Shown: one piece after another, positions 1-8,116 of the stretch | Layout: every line of letters begins with the position of its first letter | Numbering within the stretch: position 1 is the stretch's first letter | From: JANXSD01 sp038206385 | GTDB taxonomy: Bacteria > Bacteroidota > Bacteroidia > AKYH767-A > OLB10 | DNA length: 9,926 bases | Direction of reading: 5' to 3' | Assembly: GCA_038206385.1 (NCBI GenBank) | Contig: JBBRAW010000116.1 | Span: forward strand, 1-9,926 | The notes under the pieces: generated by a model | The model's database searches: none | The model's input: only the letters and a program-made list of their open reading frames with translations | What the model was told of the DNA's origin: nothing | Made by a program: the position numbers and the translations under genes

Positions 1-128
1 ATAAACGTAGTTCACTTGAACTAACAGATGATGCTAGCTATTTAGCAACGCAATATCAATTAATTTTCAACAAAAATTTTCTTGACAACAACTTTTTCTC
101 CGATTATCGTTTTGATACTCAAAGTTAA
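1..128 (+). CDS. C-terminal fragment of an unidentified protein (5' end outside window)
   Basis: One frame is open from position 3 to a TAA at 126-128, giving 41 residues that end in YRFDTQS. The other two plus frames stop within the first 25 bases. The fragment is rich in Asp, Asn, Phe and Tyr, has no hydrophobic membrane stretch and shows no T9SS-like tail. I do not recognise the family. A chance open frame of this length in AT-rich DNA is unlikely but possible, so the coding call is moderate. No strong plus-strand terminator follows; only a weak 6-bp inverted repeat (185-190 and 196-201, five-A spacer) lies downstream, without a T-run. The rest of the gap to 405 holds only the minus-strand terminator of the next gene. 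Confidence 0.5.
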   Translation, partial: KRSSLELTDDASYLATQYQLIFNKNFLDNNFFSDYRFDTQS

Positions 129-346
129 CATTTTTTTACAGAAACCAAGACGTATAAATTATCATTCAACCACAGTGATTTTAGATCAATAAAAAATTGA
201 TGGATTTCCTTGTAATTATTTTTAAAAAACATTTTCTCTAAATATCTGAAAGAAAAAAAACAATCGTTACTTTGAAAAAATTCGTTGTTTCGTTAAAAGG
301 AACATTACACAAATTATGAGTGTAGTAATACCAATACTTAAAAATA

Positions 347-384
347 GTAAAGCGGGTTTGGTATAAAAACCAAACCCGCTTTAC
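347..384 (-). terminator. Rho-independent terminator of the Omp28-like gene
   Basis: A perfect 16-bp inverted repeat (arms 347-362 and 369-384, core AGCGGGTTTGG) surrounds a 6-base loop. Read on the minus strand, the stem is followed directly by the T-rich run TATTTTT. On the plus strand the stem is followed by AAGAAATATA, so the signal works for minus-strand transcription only. It lies 21 bases past the stop codon of the gene ending at 406, which is the expected place. The stem is GC-rich against very AT-rich surroundings. Confidence 0.9.
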
Positions 385-405
385 AAGAAATATAACTATT
401 AAATA

Positions 406-2487
406 TTATTTCGCAACAACAATTCTTCTTACGAATGAATTATGTTTAGAATCTGAGATTGCTATATTATAGAATCCTGCAGCTAATCCTTTAACATTAA
501 ATTGTGATTTAGTGATTCCACTTTTTCCATCAATTTGTCGTACTTCGATTTTCTTTCCATTAGCATCCATCAATTGAATAGTAATATTTTCTACATCAGA
601 AAGTGAAATTTCTACTGTAGTAAAATCTGTTGCAGGATTTGGATAAACAACAATAGAGTTGATGCTTTTGTTCATCGGATAAATTCCTGTTGCTGTTTGA
701 AGAACAAAGTTACCAGCTTGTAAAACTTGCTTCGATCCATTTGATTCTTGCAACCAACCCATCATTATTAGATCTGAAAATTCTTCTACAGAGTTCTCAG
801 TTGTATTATCAATAATGTTTGCTGCCTGTCCATCAATCGGTAAACGATAATTACCATTAAAAGTATACGTAACAGAAACAGAATCCCATGTACCCAATGC
901 GATTGAACCTAATACAGTTCCATTTTCATCTGGCAACATTTTCTTCATTACATGAAAAAATGCTGTTTCACCATTTGATTCAACATTCATAGTAGTTGTT
1001 CGTTCAGCAATAACTGCATTTAACACAACGTTAGATGAAGGAAAAAGAGGAGAGTATCTCACCATCGCAGAATAGGTTTTTGCTATGGTATCTGCAGTGT
1101 ATGTTCCATTCATTTTATAAGCCGCAGGTACTGCTCTAGCCGATTGATAGAGTGCATACGTAAATGAATTCGCATTACCATCCCAACCTCCATCATTTTC
1201 CATTCTAGGAATAGAATTGATAGCGTAATAAGATGATCTTCTATTTACTGTTTCAATAGTTGTGTAAGGATCTCCGTTTCCAGGAAAATCTTGTTGATAT
1301 TTTACTGATACAAATTCAGCTTGATTAATAGTATCCACTATCGAATGGAAATTTGCATTTCCTGGTTGACATGGAGGACACGTAGAACTAGTGAATATCT
1401 CAAACAATGGAACACGTTGCTCAATTGAATATAAAATATTCAATGTTTTACTATGGCTATCATTCGATGTATTTTGATCTGCATTTGTTCCGTTTAAGTT
1501 AGTTGCCTTACAAGAAACAATATAAGCCCCTGGAATTGTTTCATTCCATGGAATACTATGAGTAAATGAATACGAAGTCGAAGGCGCTATTGAAATCCCC
1601 GTAACATTATCAATCACGACAGATCCACCGTTAATTTGGTAAACTAATGTTAATGATGTTATAGTAGATAATCCTAAATTTTTGATCGTTCCTGTAATCG
1701 TATTATTACCTCCTAGCAAATAAGGTGAAGTTGTTATGTCAGTAACTGACAAATCATAATCCGGTTGAGTTCCATAGTTGAATTCATAATAAGAATTATC
1801 CGCTGGAGTTGGGTCAGCTGTTGTAGCTAATGCTGCAAGACTTGGTGAACCAGCAACTGAATATGCTGTTGTAGCATTAATTTGAACTCCCGCAGATACT
1901 AATGCTGTTGTAGCATATCCTCCAGTGCGCTCATCAACAATAAAAATTTTGTTTGTTGTTTCTTCTAAAACTATACTCCAATACGTAAAGTTTGATCCAT
2001 TTGATGCTGTTGCGCCATATCCAAAAGAAGTAAATTCGATCCATAATTGACGATTTGGGCTACTTCCAAAAATTTTCATAGCAACATTATCATTTGTTCC
2101 TTTACCTGCCAATCCCCAAATACAAACTGATTTATCAGGAATCAATGCGCTTGGCAATGCAGCTTTAGTATAAGATGGTGCTGCAAGTGCAGTAGCTACA
2201 TCAAAAGTTAAAATAGCTGAAGATGACACTTTAAATTGCGTCACTGCTACCCCATTAAAGGAAAAGCTGAAAGGAAGCGTTTGCGTTGGACTCCATGCTG
2301 GTGTTGCATTAGTAGGTCCAAGGATTGCTGTCCAATCAACAGGTAATCCACCCCCAACTGGGTATTCAGGATCATTATTAAGGTTTCCTGGATTTTGCCC
2401 TGCACCCGAGAAAGGCAAGTAATAATATTGTGCATTGGCAAACTGACTAATGCATAATAAGAGAACTAATTGTAATAGTTTTTTCAT
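406..2487 (-). CDS. Secreted Omp28-like thioredoxin-fold protein with T9SS sorting domain
   Basis: This is a 693-residue exported protein. Residues 1-20 form a signal peptide (short Lys-rich start, hydrophobic core, cleavage probably after ANA or ANAQ). Residues about 21-240 are a Gly/Ser/Thr-rich probable beta domain that I cannot assign. Residues about 243-350 resemble a CARDB/Ig-like adhesion domain (YDLSVTDI start, then TGTIKNLG). Residues about 355-560 resemble the Omp28-related family, with a thioredoxin-type CPPC at 370-373 and a candidate cis-proline at Pro427 (SIPRM). Residues about 612-693 match a type A T9SS sorting domain (YPNPATDFTTVEI, then GLAAGFYNI and RRIVV). From family knowledge the mature protein should cross the outer membrane by T9SS and be released or anchored at the surface. 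A thiol-disulfide role is inference; the family's function is poorly defined. The ATG at 2487 sits directly before the signal peptide. The gene has its own likely promoter box at 2526-2533 and ends at a strong terminator. Confidence 0.88.
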   Translation of the reverse strand: MKKLLQLVLLLCISQFANAQYYYLPFSGAGQNPGNLNNDPEYPVGGGLPVDWTAILGPTNATPAWSPTQTLPFSFSFNGVAVTQFKVSSSAILTFDVATALAAPSYTKAALPSALIPDKSVCIWGLAGKGTNDNVAMKIFGSSPNRQLWIEFTSFGYGATASNGSNFTYWSIVLEETTNKIFIVDERTGGYATTALVSAGVQINATTAYSVAGSPSLAALATTADPTPADNSYYEFNYGTQPDYDLSVTDITTSPYLLGGNNTITGTIKNLGLSTITSLTLVYQINGGSVVIDNVTGISIAPSTSYSFTHSIPWNETIPGAYIVSCKATNLNGTNADQNTSNDSHSKTLNILYSIEQRVPLFEIFTSSTCPPCQPGNANFHSIVDTINQAEFVSVKYQQDFPGNGDPYTTIETVNRRSSYYAINSIPRMENDGGWDGNANSFTYALYQSARAVPAAYKMNGTYTADTIAKTYSAMVRYSPLFPSSNVVLNAVIAERTTTMNVESNGETAFFHVMKKMLPDENGTVLGSIALGTWDSVSVTYTFNGNYRLPIDGQAANIIDNTTENSVEEFSDLIMMGWLQESNGSKQVLQAGNFVLQTATGIYPMNKSINSIVVYPNPATDFTTVEISLSDVENITIQLMDANGKKIEVRQIDGKSGITKSQFNVKGLAAGFYNIAISDSKHNSFVRRIVVAK

Positions 2488-2525
2488 GATATAATAATTG
2501 TTTGGTTTTACTTATGATTTGTTGG

Positions 2526-2533
2526 CAAATATA
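2526..2533 (-). promoter_or_regulatory. Possible Bacteroidota -7 promoter box for the Omp28-like gene
   Basis: On the minus strand these bases read TATATTTG, an exact match to the Bacteroidota -7 consensus TAnnTTTG. The box lies 38 bases upstream of the ATG at 2487, which would give a leader of roughly 30 bases. I see no clear TTTG -33 partner at the expected 19-21 base spacing, so this is a one-box match in AT-rich DNA and remains tentative. Confidence 0.35.
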
Positions 2534-2618
2534 AATAAATGGATTGGTATTTTAGAATGAATTATTCCATTCCAACGTAAAATCTTATTATCATCGTTAA
2601 ATTAAGATGTGATTGGCA

Positions 2619-4400
2619 CTATTTTGCCTTTTTGGTAGTAACCATCTTTAGCATCGCGACTTCATTTTCATTTAACATGCGCCATCTACCACGACCTAAG
2701 TCCTTTTTGGTCAGGCCTGCAAACACTACACGATCGAGTTTTCTTACATCATAACCTAGATGTTCAAACATACGACGTACGATACGATTTTGCCCTGAAT
2801 GAATTTCTAATCCAACTTGTTTTTTATCGCTACCGTCACCATCATAAGCGATATCATCAACTTGTATAAAACCGACTTCTTCAATTTCAACTCCTTCAAC
2901 TAGTTTTTTCATGTCGGATACTTTTAAACTTTTATCTAACTCCGCATGATAAATTTTTCGAACGTGTGAACTAGGATGTGTTAATGTTTTTGCAAGATCG
3001 CCATCATTAGTAAAAAGCAACAATCCAGTGGTGTTACGATCTAATCTCCCAACAGGGTAAATTCTTTCTTTGCATGCATTAGCAATAAGTTCCATCACAG
3101 TATGGCGTTGTTCAGGATCATCCATTGTTGTGATATAATCTTTGGGTTTATTCAACAAGAGATAAACATTTTTCTCATTGCGAATACGTTCCCCGTTATA
3201 GCGAATATCATCCGTTGGATTTACTTTGGCTCCCAGCTCTGTAACAACAATTCCATTCACCGAAAATAATCCTGCTTCAATCATAACATCTGCTTCTCTC
3301 CTCGAACAAATTCCAGCCATTGAAACAAAACGATTCAAGCGAATTGGACTTCCATCTGATGACGGCTCACCAAAATAATCTGGTGTTTTGCTTCGTGATT
3401 TCTTTGTTGATTTATCAAATGATCTTTTCGGACGATCTTCCGAGTTATCAAATGAACGTGAAGGTTTACTATCCTCATCAAACGATTTAAAATCATCAGC
3501 AGGTTTTTTATCGAATGATCGTTTTGGTTTTTCATCGCGATTAAATGACGGACGATCATCGCTTCTTGCTTTTGATGGGCGATCGTCTCTTTCGAATGAT
3601 TTTTTCGGTCGGTCATCACTTCCTGTTCTTGCAGGACGGTCATCTCTCCCAAAAGATTTTTTCGGTTTCGCTTCACGATTGTAAGGAACGCGTGAACCTT
3701 TATCAGCACCCGCTGAGCGATCATCTTTATCAAAGGCTTTGCGAGGACGTTCGTCAGATCCTCTTGCTTCTCTATCACTGCTACTTGGTCGTGATGGGCG
3801 ATCAGAACTTGCTCCTCTCGAAGGACGCTCGGCTCTATCGAAAGACTTTTTTGGTCGTTCTTCCCGATTATATGGAACGCGAGAACCTTTATCAGCTCCT
3901 GATGAACGATCTTCCTTTTCATACGATTTACGAGGGCGATCATCACTTGATGCACCTCTTGTTCCTCTTGAAAAGCTATCACTTCGTGAATCTGTTGGAC
4001 GTTCTTCTCTAGGTGTTCTTGCTGGGCGATCATCACCTCCTCCTTCATTAGGACGGCTGTTACGTGTTGGCTTATCGTATGCTTTACGAGGGCGATCATC
4101 GCGTGTTCCAAATAGTTTACGTTCAGAACGATCAGCATCTCCTTCACGACGAGGCGGACGAGTATCTTTATCAAAACCTCTTCCTGTTGCTCTGTCTTTT
4201 CTATCAAATGATGCAGGACTTCTACCATCAGATTTTGCTCCTGAAAAACTATCGCTTTTAGTAGTTCTTTTACGCGGACCAGAAGAAGCGTCTCTCTCCT
4301 TAAAATCACGACTTCCTGGAGCATTACCTCTTGTTGAAGAAGTGTTTTCTCCTGTGGTCGTGCGGGAAACTTTTCGACCAGGCTTATCTTGCCTTTTCAT
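2619..4400 (-). CDS. rluB: RsuA/RluB-family rRNA pseudouridine synthase with long disordered N-terminus
   Basis: This 593-residue protein should isomerise a uridine in ribosomal RNA, probably 23S. The C-terminal part is a normal enzyme of about 240 residues. An S4 RNA-binding domain covers about 353-400 (IRLNRFVSMAGICSRREAD). The catalytic motif GRLDRNTTGLLLFTNDGD has its nucleophilic aspartate at Asp454. YHAEL lies at 484-488 and the motif III region (SGQNRIVRRMFEHLGY) at 535-550. Residues 1-350 are low complexity, rich in Asp, Arg, Lys, Ser and Pro, with about 13 degenerate copies of a DDRPKKSFDR-like unit; this should be disordered and highly charged. N-terminal extensions of this kind are common in Bacteroidota members of the family, though this one is long. 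The ATG at 4400 has no strong ribosome site. Minus-strand TTTATTTG (4474-4481), with TTGG 17 bases upstream, is a weak promoter match. The exact subfamily (RluB, RluE, RluF or RsuA) and target base cannot be fixed here. Confidence 0.9.
   Translation of the reverse strand: MKRQDKPGRKVSRTTTGENTSSTRGNAPGSRDFKERDASSGPRKRTTKSDSFSGAKSDGRSPASFDRKDRATGRGFDKDTRPPRREGDADRSERKLFGTRDDRPRKAYDKPTRNSRPNEGGGDDRPARTPREERPTDSRSDSFSRGTRGASSDDRPRKSYEKEDRSSGADKGSRVPYNREERPKKSFDRAERPSRGASSDRPSRPSSSDREARGSDERPRKAFDKDDRSAGADKGSRVPYNREAKPKKSFGRDDRPARTGSDDRPKKSFERDDRPSKARSDDRPSFNRDEKPKRSFDKKPADDFKSFDEDSKPSRSFDNSEDRPKRSFDKSTKKSRSKTPDYFGEPSSDGSPIRLNRFVSMAGICSRREADVMIEAGLFSVNGIVVTELGAKVNPTDDIRYNGERIRNEKNVYLLLNKPKDYITTMDDPEQRHTVMELIANACKERIYPVGRLDRNTTGLLLFTNDGDLAKTLTHPSSHVRKIYHAELDKSLKVSDMKKLVEGVEIEEVGFIQVDDIAYDGDGSDKKQVGLEIHSGQNRIVRRMFEHLGYDVRKLDRVVFAGLTKKDLGRGRWRMLNENEVAMLKMVTTKKAK
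3567..3944 (-). repeat. Diverged tandem duplication of 63 codons inside the pseudouridine synthase arm
   Basis: Residues 153-215 and 216-278 align as two copies with a 63-residue (189-base) period. Both begin with a D(D/E)RPRK(S/A)(Y/F) segment, then carry RS(S/A)GADKGSRVPYNRE (165-180 and 228-243), then a KPKKSF-like or RPKKSF-like stretch. The 48-base cores at 3861-3908 and 3672-3719 differ at 8 bases by my count. Seven differences are at third codon positions and one codon changes the amino acid (Ser to Ala). The duplication is therefore not recent. Confidence 0.75.
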
Positions 4401-4509
4401 AATATTTGCTAATTGGAGGTCAAAGGTCGCAATAAATGGCCGATCTACCTCTTAATTTTCTCGTTTTACCTAGCAAATAAAAGTATTTAGATGATATTCC
4501 AATTTCTTT

Positions 4510-4863
4510 TCACGGATGAAAGGCTTCTTCGATATGAATAACTTCTGCGGAATTTCCTTTCATCACGATAGAAATAATATCAAATCGTGTTTCAAGATCT
4601 AGGTCTTTTACTTCTTGGTATGCAGCAGCGGCTTCGGCTAAAAAATCAATTTTTCGATGTCCGACAGCTTCATCGGGTGAACCGAAATCAGATGAACTTC
4701 GTGACTTCACTTCGATGATGATTAAAAACGTATCAAATAATGCAATCAAATCCACTTCTAACCGACCAAATCTCCAATTTTGTTCGAGTATTTTATAGCC
4801 TTTTTGCTCGAGATATTCGCGTGCTAAATTTTCTCCGAAAGATCCAAACTCAATATGATTCAC
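4510..4863 (-). CDS. yraN: YraN/UPF0102 family nuclease-like protein
   Basis: This 117-residue protein has the usual length and layout of the UPF0102 family, which has a Holliday-junction-resolvase-like restriction-endonuclease fold. The N-terminal GSFGENLAREYL (7-18) and GYKILEQNWR (22-31) match the family. The metal-site pattern is seen as Asp38 in EVDLIA and Glu51-Val-Lys53 in IIEVKSR, followed by the usual P..AV...K segment at 63-71. The biological role of the family is not settled; DNA repair or recombination is the usual suggestion. The start is a GTG at 4863. The codon immediately upstream in frame is TAA and no ATG lies near the N-terminus, so GTG is the only reasonable choice. The gene is 49 bases downstream of the LD-carboxypeptidase gene on the same strand, so co-transcription is plausible. 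A 109-base gap separates it from the pseudouridine synthase gene. Confidence 0.9.
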   Translation of the reverse strand: MNHIEFGSFGENLAREYLEQKGYKILEQNWRFGRLEVDLIALFDTFLIIIEVKSRSSSDFGSPDEAVGHRKIDFLAEAAAAYQEVKDLDLETRFDIISIVMKGNSAEVIHIEEAFHP

Positions 4864-4912
4864 TTAAACATTTTTATGAAAAAGATTTTTAAATAGTATA
4901 GTAAACAGAAAA

Positions 4913-5851
4913 CTAAATTGATTCGATTTTTATTGTATCTAAATTTACTTCCAAATTAATTTTTCCTCCTAAAATCAATGGTAAATTTCTAGGAACATGT
5001 CCTGCTGGAAAACCAAAACAAACAGGAAAATTATACGCACGAACAGCTTCGGCAATAATTGTTACTGCCGTTTTTCCAAAAGGAATCGTGTTGTCGCGCA
5101 TGTCGTTCATCCCACCAACAATTAATCCTTTCAACCCTTCTAATTTTCCGGATCTTTTTAATTGCATCATCATTCTATCGATATGATAAAAATACTCGTC
5201 AAGATCTTCTATAAAAAGTATTTTACCTCGTGTATCCACATCAGAAGCTGAACCACTCAAAGAATATAATAACGATAAATTTCCTCCTATTAATGTGCCA
5301 CTTACATTTCCCGTTCTAGTATAATCTACATCCAGAGAATCAATTTTAGCATTGTAACGCATTGGTTTTCCCATCAACAAATCAATCATTCCTTGCGCTG
5401 ATTCTTCATTTCTTCTTTCATCAGCTAACCCATAAAGCATGTTTGAATGGAGCGTAGCAATCCCATAATGGTTATGAATATGCGAATGAAAAACCGTGAT
5501 ATCACTAAATCCAACAATCCATTTAGGGGACTTCTTAAAAATGGTAAAATCGAGTTGATCAATTAATCGAACGCAGCCATAACCACCACGCGCGGAAAGT
5601 ATCGCTTTCACCTTTGGATTATCCATTAACGACTGAAAATCACTTGCTCGTTGCTCATCATTACCTGAAAATTGATTGTATTCACTGTATAAATTTTCAG
5701 CTTCAAGAACTTTGAAACCCTTTGATTTAAGCCAGTTTATACCACTAGCAAGTTCTTCTCTACTTACTTTTCGGGCAGGGGCGCAAATACCTATAGTATC
5801 ACCTTTTTGTAGAAATGGGGGAAGCACGGTCACTTGGTTATCTTTGTACAA
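4913..5851 (-). CDS. ldcA: LD-carboxypeptidase (peptidase family S66)
   Basis: This 312-residue cytoplasmic-type protein has no signal peptide. It matches family S66, which removes the terminal D-alanine from murein tetrapeptides during cell-wall recycling; the related MccF proteins cleave microcin C-type compounds. The N-terminal KGDTIGICAPA (16-26) is typical. The catalytic triad is visible: Ser116 in GFSDIT, Glu215 in LFIEDLDEYFYHIDR, and His285 in FPAGHVPRN. The length is normal for the family. The start is uncertain. No ATG lies in frame between 5948 and the domain, and the first internal methionine is residue 76. The annotated start is TTG at 5851, with GTG codons at 5833 and 5827 as alternatives; all precede the conserved domain. 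The gene is divergent from metG across a 110-base spacer. Cell-wall recycling is the likely role, but the motifs do not separate LdcA from MccF-type specificity. Confidence 0.88.
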   Translation of the reverse strand: MYKDNQVTVLPPFLQKGDTIGICAPARKVSREELASGINWLKSKGFKVLEAENLYSEYNQFSGNDEQRASDFQSLMDNPKVKAILSARGGYGCVRLIDQLDFTIFKKSPKWIVGFSDITVFHSHIHNHYGIATLHSNMLYGLADERRNEESAQGMIDLLMGKPMRYNAKIDSLDVDYTRTGNVSGTLIGGNLSLLYSLSGSASDVDTRGKILFIEDLDEYFYHIDRMMMQLKRSGKLEGLKGLIVGGMNDMRDNTIPFGKTAVTIIAEAVRAYNFPVCFGFPAGHVPRNLPLILGGKINLEVNLDTIKIESI

Positions 5852-5961
5852 AATTAGAATATGATTTTTACAACGTTCCGAAGATAAATGATTCCAATAG
5901 GAATTGAAATTTTTAGAAAAAGGAAAATTGTCGAGATCAAAAAATAGCGTTTAAATTCATT

Positions 5962-8010
5962 ATGTCGAAATATTTAATTACTGCCGCATTACCTTATGCC
6001 AACGGACCATTACACATTGGACACTTAGCGGGATGCTATTTACCATCTGATATTTTTGTTCGCTATTTGAGATTACAAGGTCGTGATGTAAAATACATTT
6101 GTGGTTCGGATGAGCATGGTGTTGCGATAACGATTCGTGCACGTAAAGAAGGAAAAACTCCGCAAGAAATTATTGATTTATATCACACACAAATTCGTGA
6201 TAGCTTTAAAGAATTCGGTATAAGCTTCGACATTTATCATCGCACAAGCGATCCTATTCATCATCAAACTGCATCTGATTTTTTCACAACACTTTATGAT
6301 AAAAAATTATTTCTTGAAGAAGAAAGTGAACAATATTTTGATGAAGAAGCGAATATGTTTTTGGCCGATCGTTACATTACTGGAACATGTCCGAATTGTG
6401 CAAATCCAAATGCGTATGGTGATCAATGTGAGCGTTGCGGAACGAGTTTAAGTCCGAAAGAATTGATAAATCCACAATCACAATTAAGTGGACAAGCGCC
6501 TGTTTTACGTACAACAAAACATTGGTATTTACCACTCGATAAAATTCAACAAAATTGGTTGAACGATTGGATCATGTCGAAGGAAGGGTATTGGAAAAAA
6601 AATGTTTTTGGTCAGTGTAAAAGTTGGCTTGATCAAGGGTTGCAACCTCGAGCAGTTACGCGTGATTTAGATTGGGGAGTTCCCGTTCCAATAAAAGGTG
6701 TAACAGGGAAAGTGTTGTACGTTTGGTTTGATGCGCCGATAGGATATATCTCTGCAACGAAAGCATTATTGCCAGATACGTGGGAAGATTATTGGAAAGG
6801 AAAAGATTCTAAATTAATTCATTTCATCGGGAAAGATAATATTGTTTTTCATTGTATTATTTTTCCTGCGATGTTGAAAGAACATGGTGGATATAATTTA
6901 CCAGAGAATGTTCCTGCCAATGAATTTTTAAATTTAGAAGGTGATAAATTATCTACTTCACGAAATTGGGCTGTGTGGTTGCATGAGTATTTAAAAGACT
7001 TTCCTGATAAGCAAGATGTACTTCGTTATGCGCTTTGTGCTTCTGCTCCAGAAACAAAAGACAATGATTTTACATGGAAAGAATTTCAGGATCGTAACAA
7101 CAATGAATTAGTAGCAGTACTTGGGAATTTTATTAATCGCACCTTAGTACTAACAGAAAAATATTTCGAAAATAAAGTTCCACCGATCAATGCTTTATTG
7201 GAAAGTGATATTGATTGTTTGCAAATATTAAAAGAAGCGCCAGCAAAATTAACTGATAGTATTGAACGATATCGATTTCGTGAAGCACTTGCTGGAGTAA
7301 TAGATATTGCGCGTACAGGAAATAAATATTTAGCAGATAATGAACCGTGGAAAATTTATAAAACAGACCCTGATCGCGTTGCAACAATTTTGAATGTTGC
7401 ATTAGAAGTTTCTGCATTTCTTTCTTATATAATGGAACCTTTTCTTCCATTCTCTGCAACAAAGTTGCGTGAGATGTTGAATTTACCATCAAAGCAATGG
7501 AGTGAGGTGTTTGGAACAAATATTTTTCAAGCTGGACATTCATTAGGAACTGCAAAATTGTTATTCGATAAAATAGAAGACGATATTATTTTGCAACAAA
7601 TGGAAAAATTAAATGCGAGTAGAGTTGCCCTTACTCCTGAATCATTAGAAGAAAATTTAAACCCAACATTAAACTCTTTTAAAGAAACTACATCGTATGA
7701 TGATTTTTCAAAAATGGATTTGAGAGTTGGAACCATTATCGCTGCTGAAAAAGTAGAGAAGGCAGATAAGTTATTGAAACTTACAATTGATACAGGACTC
7801 GATCAGCGCACTGTCGTTTCAGGAATTGCGTTGCATTTTAAAGCAGAAGATATCATTGGTCAACAAGTAATGTTATTGGCAAATTTGGCTCCTCGAAAAA
7901 TCAAAGGAATTGAATCGATGGGGATGATATTGATGGCAGAAGACAGTAATGGGAAACTCATTTTTATGCAGCCATCAAATAAAATAACCAACGGAAGTAA
8001 TATTTCTTAA
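5962..8010 (+). CDS. metG: Methionyl-tRNA synthetase with C-terminal tRNA-binding domain
   Basis: MetRS charges tRNA-Met with methionine using ATP; it is essential and cytoplasmic. The 682-residue length is close to the E. coli enzyme (677). The class I signature HIGH is at residues 18-21 (ANGPLHIGHLAG). A single zinc knuckle with four cysteines (143, 146, 156, 159) gives CPNC then CERC, the E. coli-type arrangement. The KMSKS loop appears as KLSTS at 329-333, a common variant. A long anticodon-binding helical region follows. Residues about 580-682 form the EMAP/Arc1p-type OB-fold tRNA-binding domain (KMDLRVGTIIAAEKV, then LANLAPRKIKG), which also supports dimerisation in this class. The ATG at 5962 starts directly at the conserved N-terminus (SKYLITAALPYANG). 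I found no clear promoter box in the 110-base upstream spacer and no convincing terminator downstream. Nothing in the reading frame is disrupted. Confidence 0.98.
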   Translation: MSKYLITAALPYANGPLHIGHLAGCYLPSDIFVRYLRLQGRDVKYICGSDEHGVAITIRARKEGKTPQEIIDLYHTQIRDSFKEFGISFDIYHRTSDPIHHQTASDFFTTLYDKKLFLEEESEQYFDEEANMFLADRYITGTCPNCANPNAYGDQCERCGTSLSPKELINPQSQLSGQAPVLRTTKHWYLPLDKIQQNWLNDWIMSKEGYWKKNVFGQCKSWLDQGLQPRAVTRDLDWGVPVPIKGVTGKVLYVWFDAPIGYISATKALLPDTWEDYWKGKDSKLIHFIGKDNIVFHCIIFPAMLKEHGGYNLPENVPANEFLNLEGDKLSTSRNWAVWLHEYLKDFPDKQDVLRYALCASAPETKDNDFTWKEFQDRNNNELVAVLGNFINRTLVLTEKYFENKVPPINALLESDIDCLQILKEAPAKLTDSIERYRFREALAGVIDIARTGNKYLADNEPWKIYKTDPDRVATILNVALEVSAFLSYIMEPFLPFSATKLREMLNLPSKQWSEVFGTNIFQAGHSLGTAKLLFDKIEDDIILQQMEKLNASRVALTPESLEENLNPTLNSFKETTSYDDFSKMDLRVGTIIAAEKVEKADKLLKLTIDTGLDQRTVVSGIALHFKAEDIIGQQVMLLANLAPRKIKGIESMGMILMAEDSNGKLIFMQPSNKITNGSNIS

Positions 8011-8116
8011 ACAGTTTATCGTAATTATTTACCGTGAAATGTAAAAAGCTGATAATTTCTAAAAATTAAATGGAACTTTATGTTAGGCATTGGCTTCTAC
8101 TCCCGATATTTGTGTG

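Noticed and set aside
2582..2608. Possible terminator after the pseudouridine synthase: 6-bp repeat ATCTTA/TAAGAT with a TTTT run on the minus strand.
   Set aside because: The stem is short, almost all A/T pairs and has a 15-base loop, so it would be unstable and is expected by chance in this composition.
3388..4261. Further overlapping plus-strand frames at 3388-3684, 3545-4012 and 4064-4261.
   Set aside because: All lie inside the repeat-coding arm and are shadow frames without domain evidence.
3335..4324. A 329-codon minus-strand open frame in another frame of the same repeat region.
   Set aside because: It shares the repeat-driven lack of stops, overlaps the real gene almost fully and encodes a biased protein without any family signature.
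3567..4400. The repeated GATCATC/GATCGTC words at spaced intervals, considered as a CRISPR or iteron array.
   Set aside because: They are in frame, degenerate and encode the DDRP peptide repeat; spacing is irregular and there are no unique spacers between constant repeats.
3739..4455. A 238-codon plus-strand open frame antisense to the pseudouridine synthase arm, with repeated GRSS segments.
   Set aside because: It is the mirror of the DDRP-type repeat codons on the minus strand. Low-complexity repeats avoid stop codons in other frames, and the product has no recognisable domain, while the minus-strand frame carries a clear enzyme.
5891..5904. Small palindrome ATTCC-AATA-GGAAT in the divergent spacer between the LD-carboxypeptidase and metG genes, considered as an operator or T-box remnant.
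   Set aside because: Five-base arms are common by chance here, there is no T-box-like leader or terminator, and the leader is too short for a T-box riboswitch.
7187..7736. Minus-strand open frames inside metG (7187-7555 and 7527-7736).
   Set aside because: They lie opposite an intact, strongly conserved metG and show no family features.
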